Origin: Lycorma delicatula
Lineage: Eukaryota > Arthropoda > Insecta > Hemiptera > Fulgoridae
NCBI RefSeq assembly: GCF_047948215.1
Contig: NC_134460.1
Span: 16,799,501-16,863,500, forward strand
Length of the DNA stretch: 64,000 nucleotides
Reading direction: 5' to 3'
Both the position numbers and the translations under genes were made by a program. The notes beneath the pieces were generated by a model, which did not search any database, had not been told where the DNA came from, and saw only the letters and a list, made by a program, of their open reading frames with translations. Of this stretch, positions 13,846 through 58,378 are shown in pieces (the first letter of the stretch is position 1; the number at the start of each line of letters is the position of its first letter).

Positions 13846-14594
13846 CTAATTTAATTTTATTTAAATTACTTCTATTTTATTTATTAATAAAGTCTGTAAT
13901 TTTCCATCAGCCAAACCTTTCTGGATGTCCTTGATATAGTCATTTTCATACAAATTATGCTGCGCTTCATTAAAAATATTAATTATATTCAAAACTATAA
14001 CCTAAGCAAGCTAAAATTAACTGTAAAAAAGTGATTGAACAACAAAGGTGGACTAAGGAGGATAAAAATAACTTCCAAAGACCATGTTATTAGTAATTTT
14101 AGACTTGTGAAAGGAATGTGTTTTGAAAATAATTTTTTTAATGACAAGCGTAATTTATTAATATTTAAAACTAAGCATAGTATAATTTTAGTATTTTTCC
14201 TTTTACATGTCATAAAAATGTTCAAAATATCCATCTTGAGCACTGATGGAGAAATCGACTTGTTTTTATGCCCAGTTCAAGTTTTCTTAGTTACCGCAGC
14301 ACTGACTTCAGCTAGCAGAAATGCTATCTTTTGATATTTTCTTTAAATTCACCAAAGTGTGTATGTTGTTCTTGTTATAGTAACTTTCAAATGAACCAAA
14401 AATAGAAATTTGGTGGTGAGAAAAATTTTGAGACCACAGATACCGTATTCCACAAGAAATTACAGTTATAAAAAAATTCATGCAACTCCATAGCCAAATT
14501 GGAAGTGTGACACAGAGCATCCATCTTGCTGTAACCAATATTTTTGCTCTTTATTTCAAGCTAAGCTATAAGATTTGTAATTTATGAATAATTT

Positions 14595-15240
14595 TTTGCA
14601 TCCCAATCCCATTGGGGAAGACACACCCACTTTGTGGCAATTCCAGTCGCCACACCACCCTCTCCATTTTGAGCCCTGAGGGGCTTTACCGGAGGCCATC
14701 TTTAGACCCTCTTACATCTCACAGTCATCAGTCGGGATGCCACCGATGCAAATTGCTCGGCAGACATTTACAACAGTAAAAATTATATCAGCCAACACCT
14801 TCGCTTTAGGCTTCTTTCGGACAGCTTCACTCTTTTTCCTACAATATCACCCTCTGAACTGCTAAGTGAGTCCGTGGAAGCGCGAACTCTGTGTCTAGTT
14901 CCAATTTTAATACCAATGCTTGTGATTAAATGCCTCAACCATCAACTAAGTAATGAGTCATTACAACGCTAAACTCATACCATTCAAAATGTGTTACATG
15001 TAATAACAAAATTCAGATTACATCCCATCGCCCATTATAAACATCATACCTGAAGACCGCCCCTTGGCAACACAGTTCCACACCTCATGGCTGCATGGAC
15101 TACCATGCACAGTCAACCTCAGTAGCACAGTCAAGCCCCGCCAACAGTGGTTCCACCACCCAACTTTAACAACTATTGCTCTAAATTAACCGCATGACAT
15201 TTACTTCATCACATTCATTCGCTCTCGGCAAGACAATACA
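14595..15240. other. GC-richer unassigned block, probably part of a retroelement
   Basis: The block is clearly richer in G+C than its surroundings (for example TTTACCGGAGGCCATC and TTCCACACCTCATGG). It has many CCA/CAC motifs but no long open frame on either strand. The base composition contrast suggests an inserted element, perhaps the non-coding end of a LINE or LTR element. I cannot name the family. Confidence 0.45.
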
Positions 15241-16241
15241 TATATACCTTTATGTGTTTATTTAGACAAAAGTACAAACATCTTGGACCTACAGTCAAAA
15301 AACATGAATGCAAACGTACATTTAAAATGTATGGAAAACTTACTATAACTGAAAAAATTTGTCATACATAACGTTTAGTCATCTCAATATCATAAACTTC
15401 TAACTTTCAGACTAATACACTTCATTCCACTTAACAGAGATAAATTACATGAATAAAATTTTTAATTAAAGCAAATGACCATTACAGTACACTATTAGAC
15501 AAACTCCTACACAAATTTTATTATTAAAAACAAAATAAATTACAAAAAAGATAAATTCATTAAAATAATTTATGTTAACATCGCATTGAGAACTATAAAA
15601 CAATATACAAATTATCAAACAATTTTGTTCTCCTGTGGTGTACAAATTTTGACTGCTGAGACTGAAATAAGTTTTACATTTGACAAAACAGATGGAGTAT
15701 TTCATAATAAGAGCTCATTAAAACATTTCACTCCACCATTGAGTATACTTTCACAAACTGGCTTGTTGAAACAAATCTAAAATGCACAGGAATTCATAAT
15801 TAAAAAGATCTTAAATAAACAATAAAGGACACAAATTAAATACACTTGTGAATAATCCAAAATATATATAATAATAAAAGAGGTTTTACAAAAACACAAC
15901 TTAATATCTTACATAATTTTTGAGCATGTAATTAATAAAAAAAATGTTACAAAATTAAGTTCAAACATCATTATTACTACAGCAATCAGCATCGACAGAG
16001 GCAGACTCTGTAGAAGCTTTTACCACCAAGAAAATACAACTTAGACTCGGATAAAATTTTTATAATTTTAACCTTAAATAAAGTACACTGAAATTGATTT
16101 GAAACATTTTTTAACATTTATGTTGTAAAAAGTTATAAATTGTAATTGATTGAATATTTACAATTTTTCTCACTTTTATAATTTTTCCATCTTGATATTC
16201 CATTCTCAAGCACTTATTTCTTTTTGAATAGTATCCCAATA

Positions 16242-48175
<31,934 letters not shown>

Positions 48176-48769
48176 CTAAAAAATAATAAACCACAAATCA
48201 ATATATTCTATTTCATAGTGCAATTTATTCATAAAGTTTAAATTACAAACTAAATTAATTCAGACTGATATAGACTCAATATCTGTCATAAAAATTTAGT
48301 ACACACAAAGGAAATAGAAAATAATTTTGGATATGAACATCAAAAAAAAATTGAAAAGAAACTTCAGTTAGGAATTTACAGAAAACCACCAGGAGAATGC
48401 AACAACATGATCAAGAAAACATCATTAGCAAAGTAATGAACACCATTATATTAGTATGCTATTGAAAAGTAGTACATACAATAAAAGCCCTAACATAAAT
48501 AAAAAGATAAAAGAAATGACCAAATATGTGATTTTAAGTTAATTTAATTCATCTTTTTGCAAGGATAATTTGGATAAAATGTTTATCAGTTAATGAAACA
48601 GTCGTATTTTAGCCATATATTACTATACAGACAAAATAGACAGACATTAAGAATATGACTTTAATACTGAGAAACTCTATTTGCAGTCATTACCTAATAA
48701 TTTTTGTTAATCTATTTTTTTTTTTTAATATTTTGCAGTTATTTTTAATATATACGAGTATGTATACAG

Positions 48770-49345
48770 AGTGGTGCAAGAAATTATCTAACATTTGGTT
48801 TTGTTAAAAAATATTTATTTGAATCGCGATACAGAAAAGTAAAATACAATGTGTTTAGTATATACCTGGAGATTATGTTCTGCTTATCATATGTTCAATA
48901 TGACCACCCTCACATCTAGCAAATTCATCAACATGAACTCCTACATTGTTAGTAACTCGACGACAAATATCCTCAGTTATCTCATTGCACGCCTCGATGA
49001 TCGGGACCCACAGTTCCATCACTGTACAAGGATGTTTAGGAAAATTTTTTTCCTTCTTTAATCCCCAAAGAAAATAATCACACGGATTCAAATCAGGACT
49101 GTTCGGGGGCAGTTCTATTCGCACACAAAACGATTACGAAATCGGTTTGAAATGACATTTGCGTTAAAAGTTTCATGCAAAAAGTCTAAACCAACATTAG
49201 CTGTGAGTGGTCTGGCTCCATCCTGCATGAATAGAGTTGCTGTACGTCCTGATTTTTTGAGACTGTCACTTGTTTTATCCTCAACGTCCTGGTGTCCCGA
49301 GAAGGATTTTCAGGATATTAAATTATCCCGGTTTGGTAAATAATG
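48770..49345 (-). mobile_element. Mariner-like transposase C-terminal remnant
   Basis: The minus strand reads a degraded LFMQDGARPLTANVGLDFLH region, then, after a frameshift, LPPNSPDLNPCDYFLWG, VMELWVPIIEACNEI and a VDEFARCEGGHIEHM end. These are the catalytic QDGA.PH and SPDL.PCD..LWG blocks of Tc1/mariner-type DDE/D transposases. A possible terminus, GGTGCAAGAAATTATCTAAC, is near 48773. The N-terminal half is not present. Confidence 0.82.
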
Positions 49346-49439
49346 TAAACATTATTTTTCGGAAGACAAATTTCACTCTAATTTAGGGAAATTTTATGCG
49401 TTGAGGGTTGACAACTTCTGACCTGCGCGCCTGCCTGCA

Positions 49440-51620
49440 GACAGCAGACAGCAGATGTCAAACCAAAACAAAAGCCAAATCAAGGTTAGTCACTTCACTG
49501 CTCACAGACAGTCTGTGTCATTACTGTTATTTTGGAGTTTAGGCTATTTCATTGTGCACATATTTAAGTTGCTGCATGTTAGTGTAGCGTTTGCATGTAC
49601 AATGCCAAAATGAAAATGTCATTTCAGAGAACAATATTCTAAGGTGAACTTTTATTAAAAAGGAGAAGAATGAAGAAGAAGCATATTGTTCTTTCTGCAA
49701 CAAGTTCATCTCAGTAAGTCACGGCATTAGAGCTGATCTGTTAAACCATTTAAAAACAAACATAAAAATAGCATGTACGGTGTGAATTCTTCTAAGATGA
49801 TTGGCGAATTTTTTTGTGAAAAAGGATTCGAAAGAAGAAATAATCATAGCTACTGCTGATCTTACAGCAGGTACCATGTTGTAAAATAGCATCGCTCTTT
49901 TAAATCAGTTGATTATTCAAATAAGTTAAATCCGAATATTTATCCCGACTCTAAGGTTGCAGTAAAACAATAAACAGCACGCACTAAAGCTACTCATTTA
50001 TCAGTTACATGCTTTCTTCACATTCAGTTAGTACTTGGGTTTCAGAATTAGAAGAAATTCCATATTATGAAGTTTCAACTGATGCTAGTGACCATAAAGC
50101 AGAAAAATATTTCCTGTTGTTGTTCAATATTTTAAAGAAGATGATTATATTACCAGTAAAATAATAAAGGTTTCATCACTGAAAGATAACAGTTCAGATA
50201 CCATAACCATCTACTGCTTAACAAGCAAGCCTAGCTGAAGTAAACCTCCCTTTAGATAAATATTCGTCATTTTGTGGTCATAACACAAAGGCTAATTTTG
50301 GAGGTGCGAACCACAAAGGGGTAAACAACATTTTCCACAAACTGCAAGGTAATTTGCGGAAAGACATAGAGGGGATTGGGTGCCCTGCACACACATTGCA
50401 CAATACAGTTTCTTGTGCAGCTGATGTCCTTGCAATGGATTTTGACACAGTAGCTGTCAAACTGTTCAACTACTTCTCTACACAAGCAGAACTGAAGTTT
50501 CTGTGAGTTTGTTGATATAACTTACAAACAGTTGCTTTACCACTCAAGAACAAGATGGGTATCTCTTACGCCTGCAGTTGAATGAATTTTAAGTTTACAG
50601 GAAGCTTTGAAGGTGTAGTTCCTCAATCAGGAAAAATCCCCTAAAATGCGCATGGACTTTTTCTCAACCACACTAAGTGAGGCTTATATGTGATTTCTCT
50701 ACAAGCAGCTGTCTTTATTTCATAAAAAAAAAATAAAAACAATTGAATCTTCAAATATTCAATTATTGAGGTTAAATCAATTCTCGACAAAACTTTGAAG
50801 GCTCTTAAAGAACAAAAAGAATCTCTCTTTATTGCGTTTAAAATTAAGCAAATAATTGTTAAAGAGAAAGAAAGTGATAAGATGTTTAATGGGGAATGTA
50901 AGGAATTTTTCCAGACAGCTTATGGTTAATTGGATAAGTGGAGTGAGTCCCTTCAGCACTTATCCACCTTTAACTGGATAATGCTAAAGCCAATCCCTAA
51001 TTGGGATCAAATAGAAAAAAATCAGACATATTTTACCTCAAAAACATTTCTTTCCCAAAAAGTGAGGTTTATGATCAGTTTCTTTGCCTAAAGAGCACGG
51101 TTACAGTTTTAATGGACAAACAGCATGACGAAGGAGAGCCTAAATGGGAGAATTTAAACTCAAGTGAAAAGTAGATTAGGTGCTTTGAGAGTATGGATAA
51201 GCATCAGTATTCTCACTTGTTGAAAATGTTCCAATACTTATTTTTAATACCAGCTCACATGCAAACGTGGAGAGAATTTTTTCAGTGATGTCATCTCAGT
51301 GGACTAATGAGCCAACGGCCTTTCAGTGAAACAGTTTAAAACTTACTAATTTGTCTGTATTACTTCAACAAAACCTGTGTTGAATGTTATAATTATGGGA
51401 AAAATCAACCAGATCTTATAAAAGCTGCAAAGTCATCTGATAAATATGAATGTGCACTGGTACTCATACTTCTTTAGACTTAACTATGAACTTAAGAAGT
51501 ATCCTGAGTTTTTAAATGAGCAACATTATAAACATCAGCAGTATCTCCAGTGAAGATGACTATCTCCAGTGAAGACTATTTTGCTCTCAAAGGACCTTTG
51601 GAAGAAATATTTTCAGTATT
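49440..51620 (+). mobile_element. Decayed hAT-type transposase (ZBED/SCAND3-like)
   Basis: The + strand carries a BED-type zinc finger scrap (CNKFISVSHGIRADLLNHLK, about 49697-49757). Later segments read TDASDHKAEKYF (about 50080), IEGIGCPAHTLHNTVSCAAD (about 50370-50430) and a terminal VNVERIFS-like block, here degraded (about 51270-51290). The order matches hAT transposases of the ZBED5/SCAND3 type. Dozens of stops and shifts make it a fossil. It lies between GLDC exon 2 (minus) and the inverted exon 1 (plus). Confidence 0.72.
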
Positions 51621-52285
51621 TTAAAAATAACTTTTATTAATTTCTAACAAAATATTAATCTTTCCAACAAACCAAACAAATTGTTTTTATACGTAATAAG
51701 TGTGTAAGCAAAAAGTATAAAAAGTGCAATTTATTAGATTTGAAAAGTTCTCTCAGATTTTAACAAATGATCTATTTTTTAAGATACCAAAGTAAGCAGA
51801 AACAGGTAAACAATCTGAATGTAAGTTTAATATCTCTGCAGTAAACTTTTTAATTTATAGAAGATTAGAACAAAATAAAGATGAACCCGAATTGGTTTCT
51901 GGAAAAGCACGGGAACAAAATGCAAATTTAGTCTACCGATTAATTTTAGAAGGTTAGCTTGTATAAATCTGAATGTGACATTTATAATCTTAAAAAAAAT
52001 TATTTAAAATGAAATAAAATGTTCAAGAATGATGGGATTAAAATATGAAATATAAACAGTTATATAAGTTGTATAAGAATCCAATAATTATAATAAAAGT
52101 AGAAAAGGTGAAGTAAGGAATGAGTCATTAATGAACCCTATTTTATTTACTTTTTAATTTTTATATGGAAGAACCATTAAAAGAATTTTTCTTGGAGACA
52201 GACCCTTAAATCTTATCAATAGACAGAGACTAAAAATTCACTGTACTAAGTCACTTTATCTGAAGTTTTTTTTTTTTTTTTTGAA

Positions 52286-52450
52286 GTTTTATATAATAAA
52301 AACGTAATTAATAGGAGTGTATTATTTAAAAGTCTTGGCATTAATAGAACATTTTCTAATTGTATGAAATTTTATAGTAGATCGAAACTTGATGAATTGA
52401 TACCAAAATCTGAAGGATTTCCATCTAGACATATTGGACCAAGAGAACAA
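52286..52450 (+). pseudogene. Truncated duplicate of GLDC exon 1
   Basis: These 165 bp match 53252-53416 with a single substitution (C versus T at the ninth codon-region base of the shared block). The copy lacks the first 54 nt of the coding exon including the ATG, and the last 36 nt including the splice donor. It is preceded by an 18-nt poly-T tract. After the shared ...GAGAACAA it passes abruptly into unrelated AT-rich DNA. It cannot encode a product alone. The near-identity implies a very recent duplication or an assembly duplicate. Confidence 0.9.
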
Positions 52451-52715
52451 TGCATAAAAGTTTTATTTTATCATTTATTTCGAATTATAGCCCTTATTTT
52501 TTATTGCTATTTTACCTTTTAGTAATCTCACCACAACTGAGCCAGTTTTTTAAAGCTTTCCTTTTTGAATATGTAATATATTATTATACTTTTGAACATA
52601 AACATATAATGGTTGTAAACTGCTAAAAATCCAGTACAAAAAAAAATATATATATATTTTTTCTTTTTGTATAAAATGATGCATTATTTACATATATGTG
52701 AATTAAAATATTGGT

Positions 52716-52870
52716 TCACTGATCTCCATGGAGAAGTTGTAGCATCTCAGTCTTTCATTCAGAAGGTCCTAGGTTTGAATCCCCTGGTCAGGCGTGGTAT
52801 TTTTCATACACTAAAAAATGTCTATTCCATACTCTCACGTACAAAGTTTGAGGTTTAGTGGTGAATTATT
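52716..52870 (+). mobile_element. tRNA-derived SINE, family 1, copy 3
   Basis: It shares GATCTCCATGGAGAAGTTGT, AGCATCTCAGTCTTTCATTC and a B box GGTTTGAATCC, with GTCAGGCGTGGTATTTTTCA in the body. It lies between the two GLDC exon 1 copies. Confidence 0.78.
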
Positions 52871-53197
52871 TTTTTTTACAATATTTTTAACCACGTAAAT
52901 TAGATGAAAAAAAGATTAAACAGCAGTTATAGTATTTTAAATTGACTAATATCAGTAGTTTTTTTTTTAATATTAACCTTTTGAACTATCAGTATGATAA
53001 TAATATATAATTATAAATGTATAAAATAACAGTAGTTATGTTACAAATATTTGAGTACTAGTTCTAATTTAATGATTGTAATTCAGGTTTGCTTTATTAC
53101 TAGTTATTATTTGATTATATTTTACTTAATATTCGTTTTAATTTTCTGAATTAAATATTATCTAATTTAATCAAGTGGGTGATTTTTATTTAAAAAA

Positions 53198-53452
53198 ATG
53201 CTAAACAATATGACAAACAAAATAAATTTTAAACAATTACGATTACATTCTGTTTTATATAATAAAAATGTAATTAATAGGAGTGTATTATTTAAAAGTC
53301 TTGGCATTAATAGAACATTTTCTAATTGTATGAAATTTTATAGTAGATCGAAACTTGATGAATTGATACCAAAATCTGAAGGATTTCCATCTAGACATAT
53401 TGGACCAAGAGAACAAGATCAGACTTCTATGCTTGATTCATTAGGTTTTAGA
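53198..53452 (+). CDS. GLDC: GLDC first coding exon (mitochondrial presequence and mature N-terminus), inverted relative to the other exons
   Basis: The exon has 85 codons from ATG to a donor GTAAGT at 53453. Residues 1 to about 48 are rich in K, R, N, S and hydrophobics with almost no acidic residues, as in a mitochondrial targeting peptide. From about residue 60 it reads FPSRHIGPREQDQTSMLDSL, the hallmark start of mature P-protein. It ends in phase 0 after LGFR. The minus-strand exon at 48175 begins in phase 0 with SLDELSSKAVPDNI, exactly the expected continuation (family pattern: LG..SIDELI..VP..I). So exon 1 fits exon 2 in protein and phase but lies on the other strand, about 5 kb away and upstream in minus-strand terms. 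No further P-protein exon was found downstream on the + strand. It could be a local inversion, a misoriented assembly piece, or the start of a second copy. Confidence 0.92.
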
Positions 53453-53465
53453 GTAAGTTGATTAT

Positions 53466-53525
53466 TTTCTTGTATTGTTATATTGTATATATTGTATTGT
53501 ATATATTGTTATATTGTATATTACA
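53466..53525. repeat. TATTGTATAT minisatellite
   Basis: Irregular tandem copies of TATTGTATAT/TATTGTTATA immediately after the splice donor of the inverted exon 1. Confidence 0.85.
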
Positions 53526-53539
53526 TAAAAATTTAATCT

Positions 53540-53595
53540 TCTTATATGTAACTCATAATTTAAATTTTCTTATATGCAACTCATAATTTAAATCT
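53540..53595. repeat. 28-bp tandem duplication
   Basis: TCTTATATGTAACTCATAAT plus TTAAATTT occurs twice in a row with one or two differences. Confidence 0.85.
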
Positions 53596-53829
53596 TATTT
53601 TATCTAACAGAAGAAAACAGTTTTCAAATTTCTCCTCATATGTAACATTCACTGTAGTTTCTAATTTTTCTTTTTATAATTTCTCTATTGTTAGTATTAA
53701 TTGTCATAATATAGTATACAATAAATATATTTAAGCAATATTTGCTGATTTTCACCCACTGATTTCCAAGCAAAAAAAATGATCAAAGATAAAATTATTT
53801 TTGTAATAACCAGATTACAAAAAGATCAG

Positions 53830-54360
53830 ATTTCAGGTATTTCTTCCTTATTGCTTAAGAGAAACAGTTAAATTTTTAATTTTTGATAGAAAGTCCATAA
53901 CACCATTTTCAGACTTCAAATTAAAAAATTGTAGCTGTAATAAATGAATATTCATACTTAATTGATGCTCATATATTGTTTTCTGTTTAGTCCAAATTTC
54001 ATTTGCAGTCTTGCACATTAAAATGTGCGACTAAGGCCTGGATTCCACGCACATTAATAACACTTCCTGTGCACGTACATTATAAATTTCATACTTTTTC
54101 AATTCTGCAGCTTTCAAAACATCTGGTTTCTGTATATCTCCATTGGTAATAACAAAGAGATCTTTAGCTATCAATACTACTCTCATCTGGAATTTCCAAA
54201 TATTCCAGTTATTTTCATTTAACTTCATAAACTGCTGTGATTCCATATTTACCCACCTGGTCACAACTAAACAAAATTTTCATGACCTCTGTACCTTTGT
54301 TCACAGTTACATATCTGGGCCCATAACCTGTTGCAGAGTGCTTTAATAAATATTAATAAA
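53830..54360 (-). mobile_element. Copia-type LTR retrotransposon remnant: Gag N-terminus and primer-binding region
   Basis: The minus strand reads FMKLNENNWNIWKFQMRVVL, AKDLFVITNGDIQKPD and a degraded CKTANEIWTKQKTIYEHQLS, then LQLQFFNLKSENGVMDFL. This is the Gag polyprotein (DUF4219/UBN2) arrangement of Ty1/copia elements. About 70 nt upstream of the Gag start, GGTTATGGGCCCAG follows CAACA, the position of a tRNA primer-binding site after a 5' LTR. The LTR might extend to about 54625. No protease, integrase or RT remains. Confidence 0.82.
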
Positions 54361-54625
54361 TACACATATTGATGACCAGCAGTTTACTTCTAAAAGTAGT
54401 TTTAATAACTCAAACTCTAACAAAAACTCCCATATACTGCACATATTCTCTTTCAGTGTTAATACACTACTGTTAATATGGGCCTTACTCGCTATCGATT
54501 GACACAAAGCCCATATTACTGTTACAATTTGGTTGCTGAAATTCAGTTAATGAAATAACCTTAGGAATAGCCTGAGCTATTGTTATAGATTGTTACAATA
54601 GCAATAGGTTATTGTAATGTCACAG
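54345..54625 (-). repeat. Possible copia LTR
   Basis: The segment upstream of the primer-binding region begins, in minus sense, TGTGACATTACAATAACC and ends TCTGCAACA, so it has TG...CA ends and about 280 bp. The second LTR is not in view, so the boundary is tentative. Confidence 0.4.
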
Positions 54626-55754
54626 ACTTGAAGAAAATAATTTTGTATAACAATATGCTAGCATCTAGTTATCTTGATAATTTTGTTAAACAATCATTTC
54701 ACAAATCATATAAATTAAAGAATGGGCAAGGAATAACTTCTTTTAAGGAGACCTGCACCTTTTCTCAAGTAGTTCTTTAATAAATCAAGGAAAAGCAATT
54801 TCTTACAGCACATATTTGCGTACATCAATGCCAAAATATGTGATCTGTTACAGGCTGATCCCATTCTGAATATTCTGATTTCCTAAGGGATTATATGTGG
54901 GATGAATGTATATTACCTAAAGGAATGCATACTATGCCCAGATGATAATTAATTTAAGTGCTACTTTTTTCTTTTATTTTTGAAGCATTTCCAATCAGAT
55001 TCTCAAAACCAGGAAAAGTAGAATATATAAATAAATGAATCACTAAAAAAGAAACGGAAATACAATAAGAAAACCAAGTCGACAACTACTATTATCTGAA
55101 ACTTGTAACAGAATAAGTTTGGAAAGAAGACAACTGAGGGAAAGAACTGACTTCTCAGCACAATTTTTAGTAATTCATTAATACATCTATTTCTCAATAC
55201 ATAGAAATCTCTAAAAAAAATTCAAGTTAGTGTTAACTTTTATAAAATATCATGTAAACGAATTTAAAATAATAATGAAGACAATGAACCTATTCCAGTG
55301 TTAAAAAGGAATGAACATAAAATGATTTTACAAATTGAATAACAACTCTAAAACAGTTTAAGATTTAGATCTGATATCTTTAACGTATGATAAACTAAAA
55401 ATTTATTTTTACTTTATTTAAAAAGTATTTATTACAAATTTCATGGTTATATGTGCAGTACGTTTTTAATGGCAAGCAATCAAAGTCAAGTCAAGAGACA
55501 GCCACTCAGAAAATAGAGTATTTTCATTTTCACCACATAACGTACTTTAAATAGTAAAAGTTACTATTTGACACCATTAAACAATGAACAAAATTATTTA
55601 AACAGTGATGAGACTTGTTTTGATACAAAGCTGAATAGTTCTTATTTTATTAAGATCAAACTCCAGTAAATATAATTTCTCCACCAATAGTGGTTATTAT
55701 TATTGTTTGATGAAATAACACAGAAACTTAGAAGTTTTTACATGGAATATGGAA

Positions 55755-55862
55755 ATGGAATTTTGTATCGTATGAAAAATATCATGCCTGACAGGATTTG
55801 AATCCCGGATCTCAGGATGAAAAGCGAAGATCCTATCACTCCGTCATGGAGATTGGCTAATT
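55755..55862 (-). mobile_element. tRNA-derived SINE, family 1, copy 4
   Basis: Inverted copy: in minus sense TCTCCATGACGGAGTGATAG, AGGATCTTCGCTTTTCATCC, B-box GGATTCAAATCC and GTCAGGCATGATATTTTTCA. Confidence 0.75.
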
Positions 55863-56700
55863 AAGTTCTTGAGTTTATAAATTAAATATAGCCTATATCT
55901 CTGAAAATAACCCTACAAATTCTTTGAAAAAATTTAAGAAACAACTTACTTTCTTAATATACAGAATTATACTACTACTAGAAGGTTCTCTAAGCACCAT
56001 TATGCAACTCCTTTATAAGTGCTGTTATTAAGTGGCATGTGAATAATGATGTCCATCTTGAAACAGACAACAATATTATACTTGATCTATGATGTATTAG
56101 TTCATTTAATTCATTGTTATTTTTTTCAAATTTAATATGCATTTCAGATTGTACAAGTGTGGCCATGGCTTTTATCCACTAAGAGTAAAATTTGCATGTT
56201 TTAATTAGATCTTTATATAACTATTCTGTTTCTATCAGGTTAATTTTAAAGTTTTGTTCTATTGCTCTGAACAGTGAATGGATAACGCAACTGGGTCAAT
56301 CTATTTGAAGTGACCCAAGGGTGGTTGCTTGACCAATTCAAAAAAAAATTGAAACTTACCCAATTGTTTCCTACATATCTCAGGACATTAAAACTATTTT
56401 TTTAAGCAGTTTATCTGTGGCGGCCATTTTTGCTAAATGCGCACACCTATTTTTCTGATTGTAAGGGTTTATGGAAAAAATCATAACTAAAAAAACTATT
56501 GTTCCTGGAAGGATGAAACAAAAAGCAATTTATTCATATTTTCTCAACGTAAAAGATTGGTCCATCAATCTTAGATAGGTAAACTGAAGAGAGATAGAAA
56601 ATTACTAATAAAGTTGAACATGAAAAACGGTGAAATTTCACTTTTGGTAATTCTTTTCAATAGACAGGGATGATGGCATGCACAGTTTGAAAGATTTTTT

Positions 56701-57115
56701 TATATGTAGGTATATGTTAGTAGTTCTAACATAAATAATTTTAATGGGATATACTTACCCCCTTTTTTTAAGAATTTTTGAGAACTAATTTTTTTTTTTT
56801 AATTCAAATTTTGGCATCCAATAACTCTGATTGGGCAGGCGATAAAGATCTCAAATTTGCACAACCTACAATGTTTTTGTAGATGTTTATAGCAAGTAAA
56901 AATGTTTCTTTATATGTAGGTATATGTTAGTAGTTCTACCATAAATAATTTTAATGGTGATATACTTACCCCTACTGTTATGAATTTTTGAAAACTAACT
57001 TTTTTAAAATTCAAATTTTGGCTTCCAATAACTGATTGGGCTGGTGATAAAAATCTCAAATTTGCACAACCTACAGTGTTTTTGTATGTGTTTATGGCAA
57101 GTAAAAAGGTTTCTT
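56701..57115. repeat. 210-bp tandem duplication
   Basis: The unit starting TATATGTAGGTATATGTTAG at 56701 recurs at 56911 in the same orientation. Shared blocks include CATAAATAATTTTAATGG, TTCAAATTTTGGC, CAATAACT, GATTGGGC and CAAATTTGCACAACCTACA. The copies differ by a few percent plus small indels. There is no coding potential. Confidence 0.9.
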
Positions 57116-58084
57116 GTGTATTATACTAATAAAAATGTAACAACCTCTCAAAAATCATGAAAAACGTGTTAAAAGCAATACCAATTTGACTCACTAAATA
57201 AGTGCTCCAAGGGAATTTATTGTCTTCTTTGCACTTTACATTTTTTTATATATTTTTTGTATTTAGCCAATTGTATATTATGTAGTTTCCTGCCCTAATT
57301 AAGATTCAATATTAAATTTCTTTACAGCATTAATTAAGATAATAAAAATTGAAACCGAATGTGAAATTTAGAAAAAAACTCCATATAAAAATATTATAAA
57401 CATGGCAATAATATTTCAAATTTTACTTTTTATATGAATATCCGCAACTTTGTAATTTATTGGATACAGCATTAATAAAATGAGTAAATTATTAATTTAA
57501 AAATAAGAAGTACTTATTTAGCAACACTTTAAGTAGCGTTCCCAGTTTTGCAATAATGCATCATTAGCACATATAATGTTAAATGAATCACATATTGGTA
57601 AGCTGTAACAGTCATTTCAACAAGATTCAGTCATTCATACCATACTTGACAACTCAGACAATTTTGCTAAAAGAATGATTTTGCCAAGTAGATAAAAAAA
57701 CTCATTGTATTTAAATAATTACTGAAAAACCTTTTTTTTGTACTTATCCATAACAAAGGAGTGTACAATTTCCCCCCTAATTGTATTGGACAATTACTTA
57801 CAGTTATACTCATATTAGTTATATAATTAACAAACTTGATTTGTGATATTTAAGTATGTTATTAGTCGACTGATGACAGCCAGAGATCTCTATGAAAGCA
57901 TAATCTGTGGTATATGCTGTAACAAGGGAACTCTGCTAAATGAAAATCGAAATGGTGCCTAACTGTACTGCTGTGCAGTATATTATAGCACTTTAAACTA
58001 CCCACAACTTTTTCCATGTTTTGTGTACGAGCATCATACTCTGGCTGAATCGACATAGTTATTTTATCTAAGTTTAATATGATT

Positions 58085-58378
58085 AAACCACTGGGTTGGT
58101 CTAATGTGAACTTATCATAAATCAGCTGATTTCAAATTGGGAGTTCTAAGTTCAAATCCTAGTAAAGGCAGTTACTTTTATATGGATTTGAATACTAAAT
58201 TGTGGATACCAGTGTTCTTTGGTGGTTGGGTTTCAATTAACCACATATTTCGGGAATGGTCTACCTGAGACTGTACAAGACTACACTTTATTTACATTCA
58301 TACATATCACTCTCAATCATCCATCGTCTGAAATAATACCTTATGGTGGTTTTGGAGGCTAAACATAAACAGAAAAAG
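58085..58378 (+). mobile_element. tRNA-derived SINE, family 2, copy 3
   Basis: Plus-oriented. It has GGGTTGGTCTAATGTGAAC (A-box region), AAGTTCAAATCCTAGTAAAG (B box), then TGGATACCAGTGTTCTTTGG and the shared body to GGAGGCTAAACA. It gives the orientation of the family, in which the tRNA-like part is the 5' end. Confidence 0.82.

Noticed and set aside
14035..14334. 99-codon open frame on the + strand
   Set aside because: Low-complexity composition, an overlapping frame on the other strand, no splice context and no family resemblance.
57862..58056. 64-codon minus-strand frame upstream of SINE copy 3, considered as an ECSIT exon
   Set aside because: The sequence does not match any ECSIT region and lacks matching splice phase.
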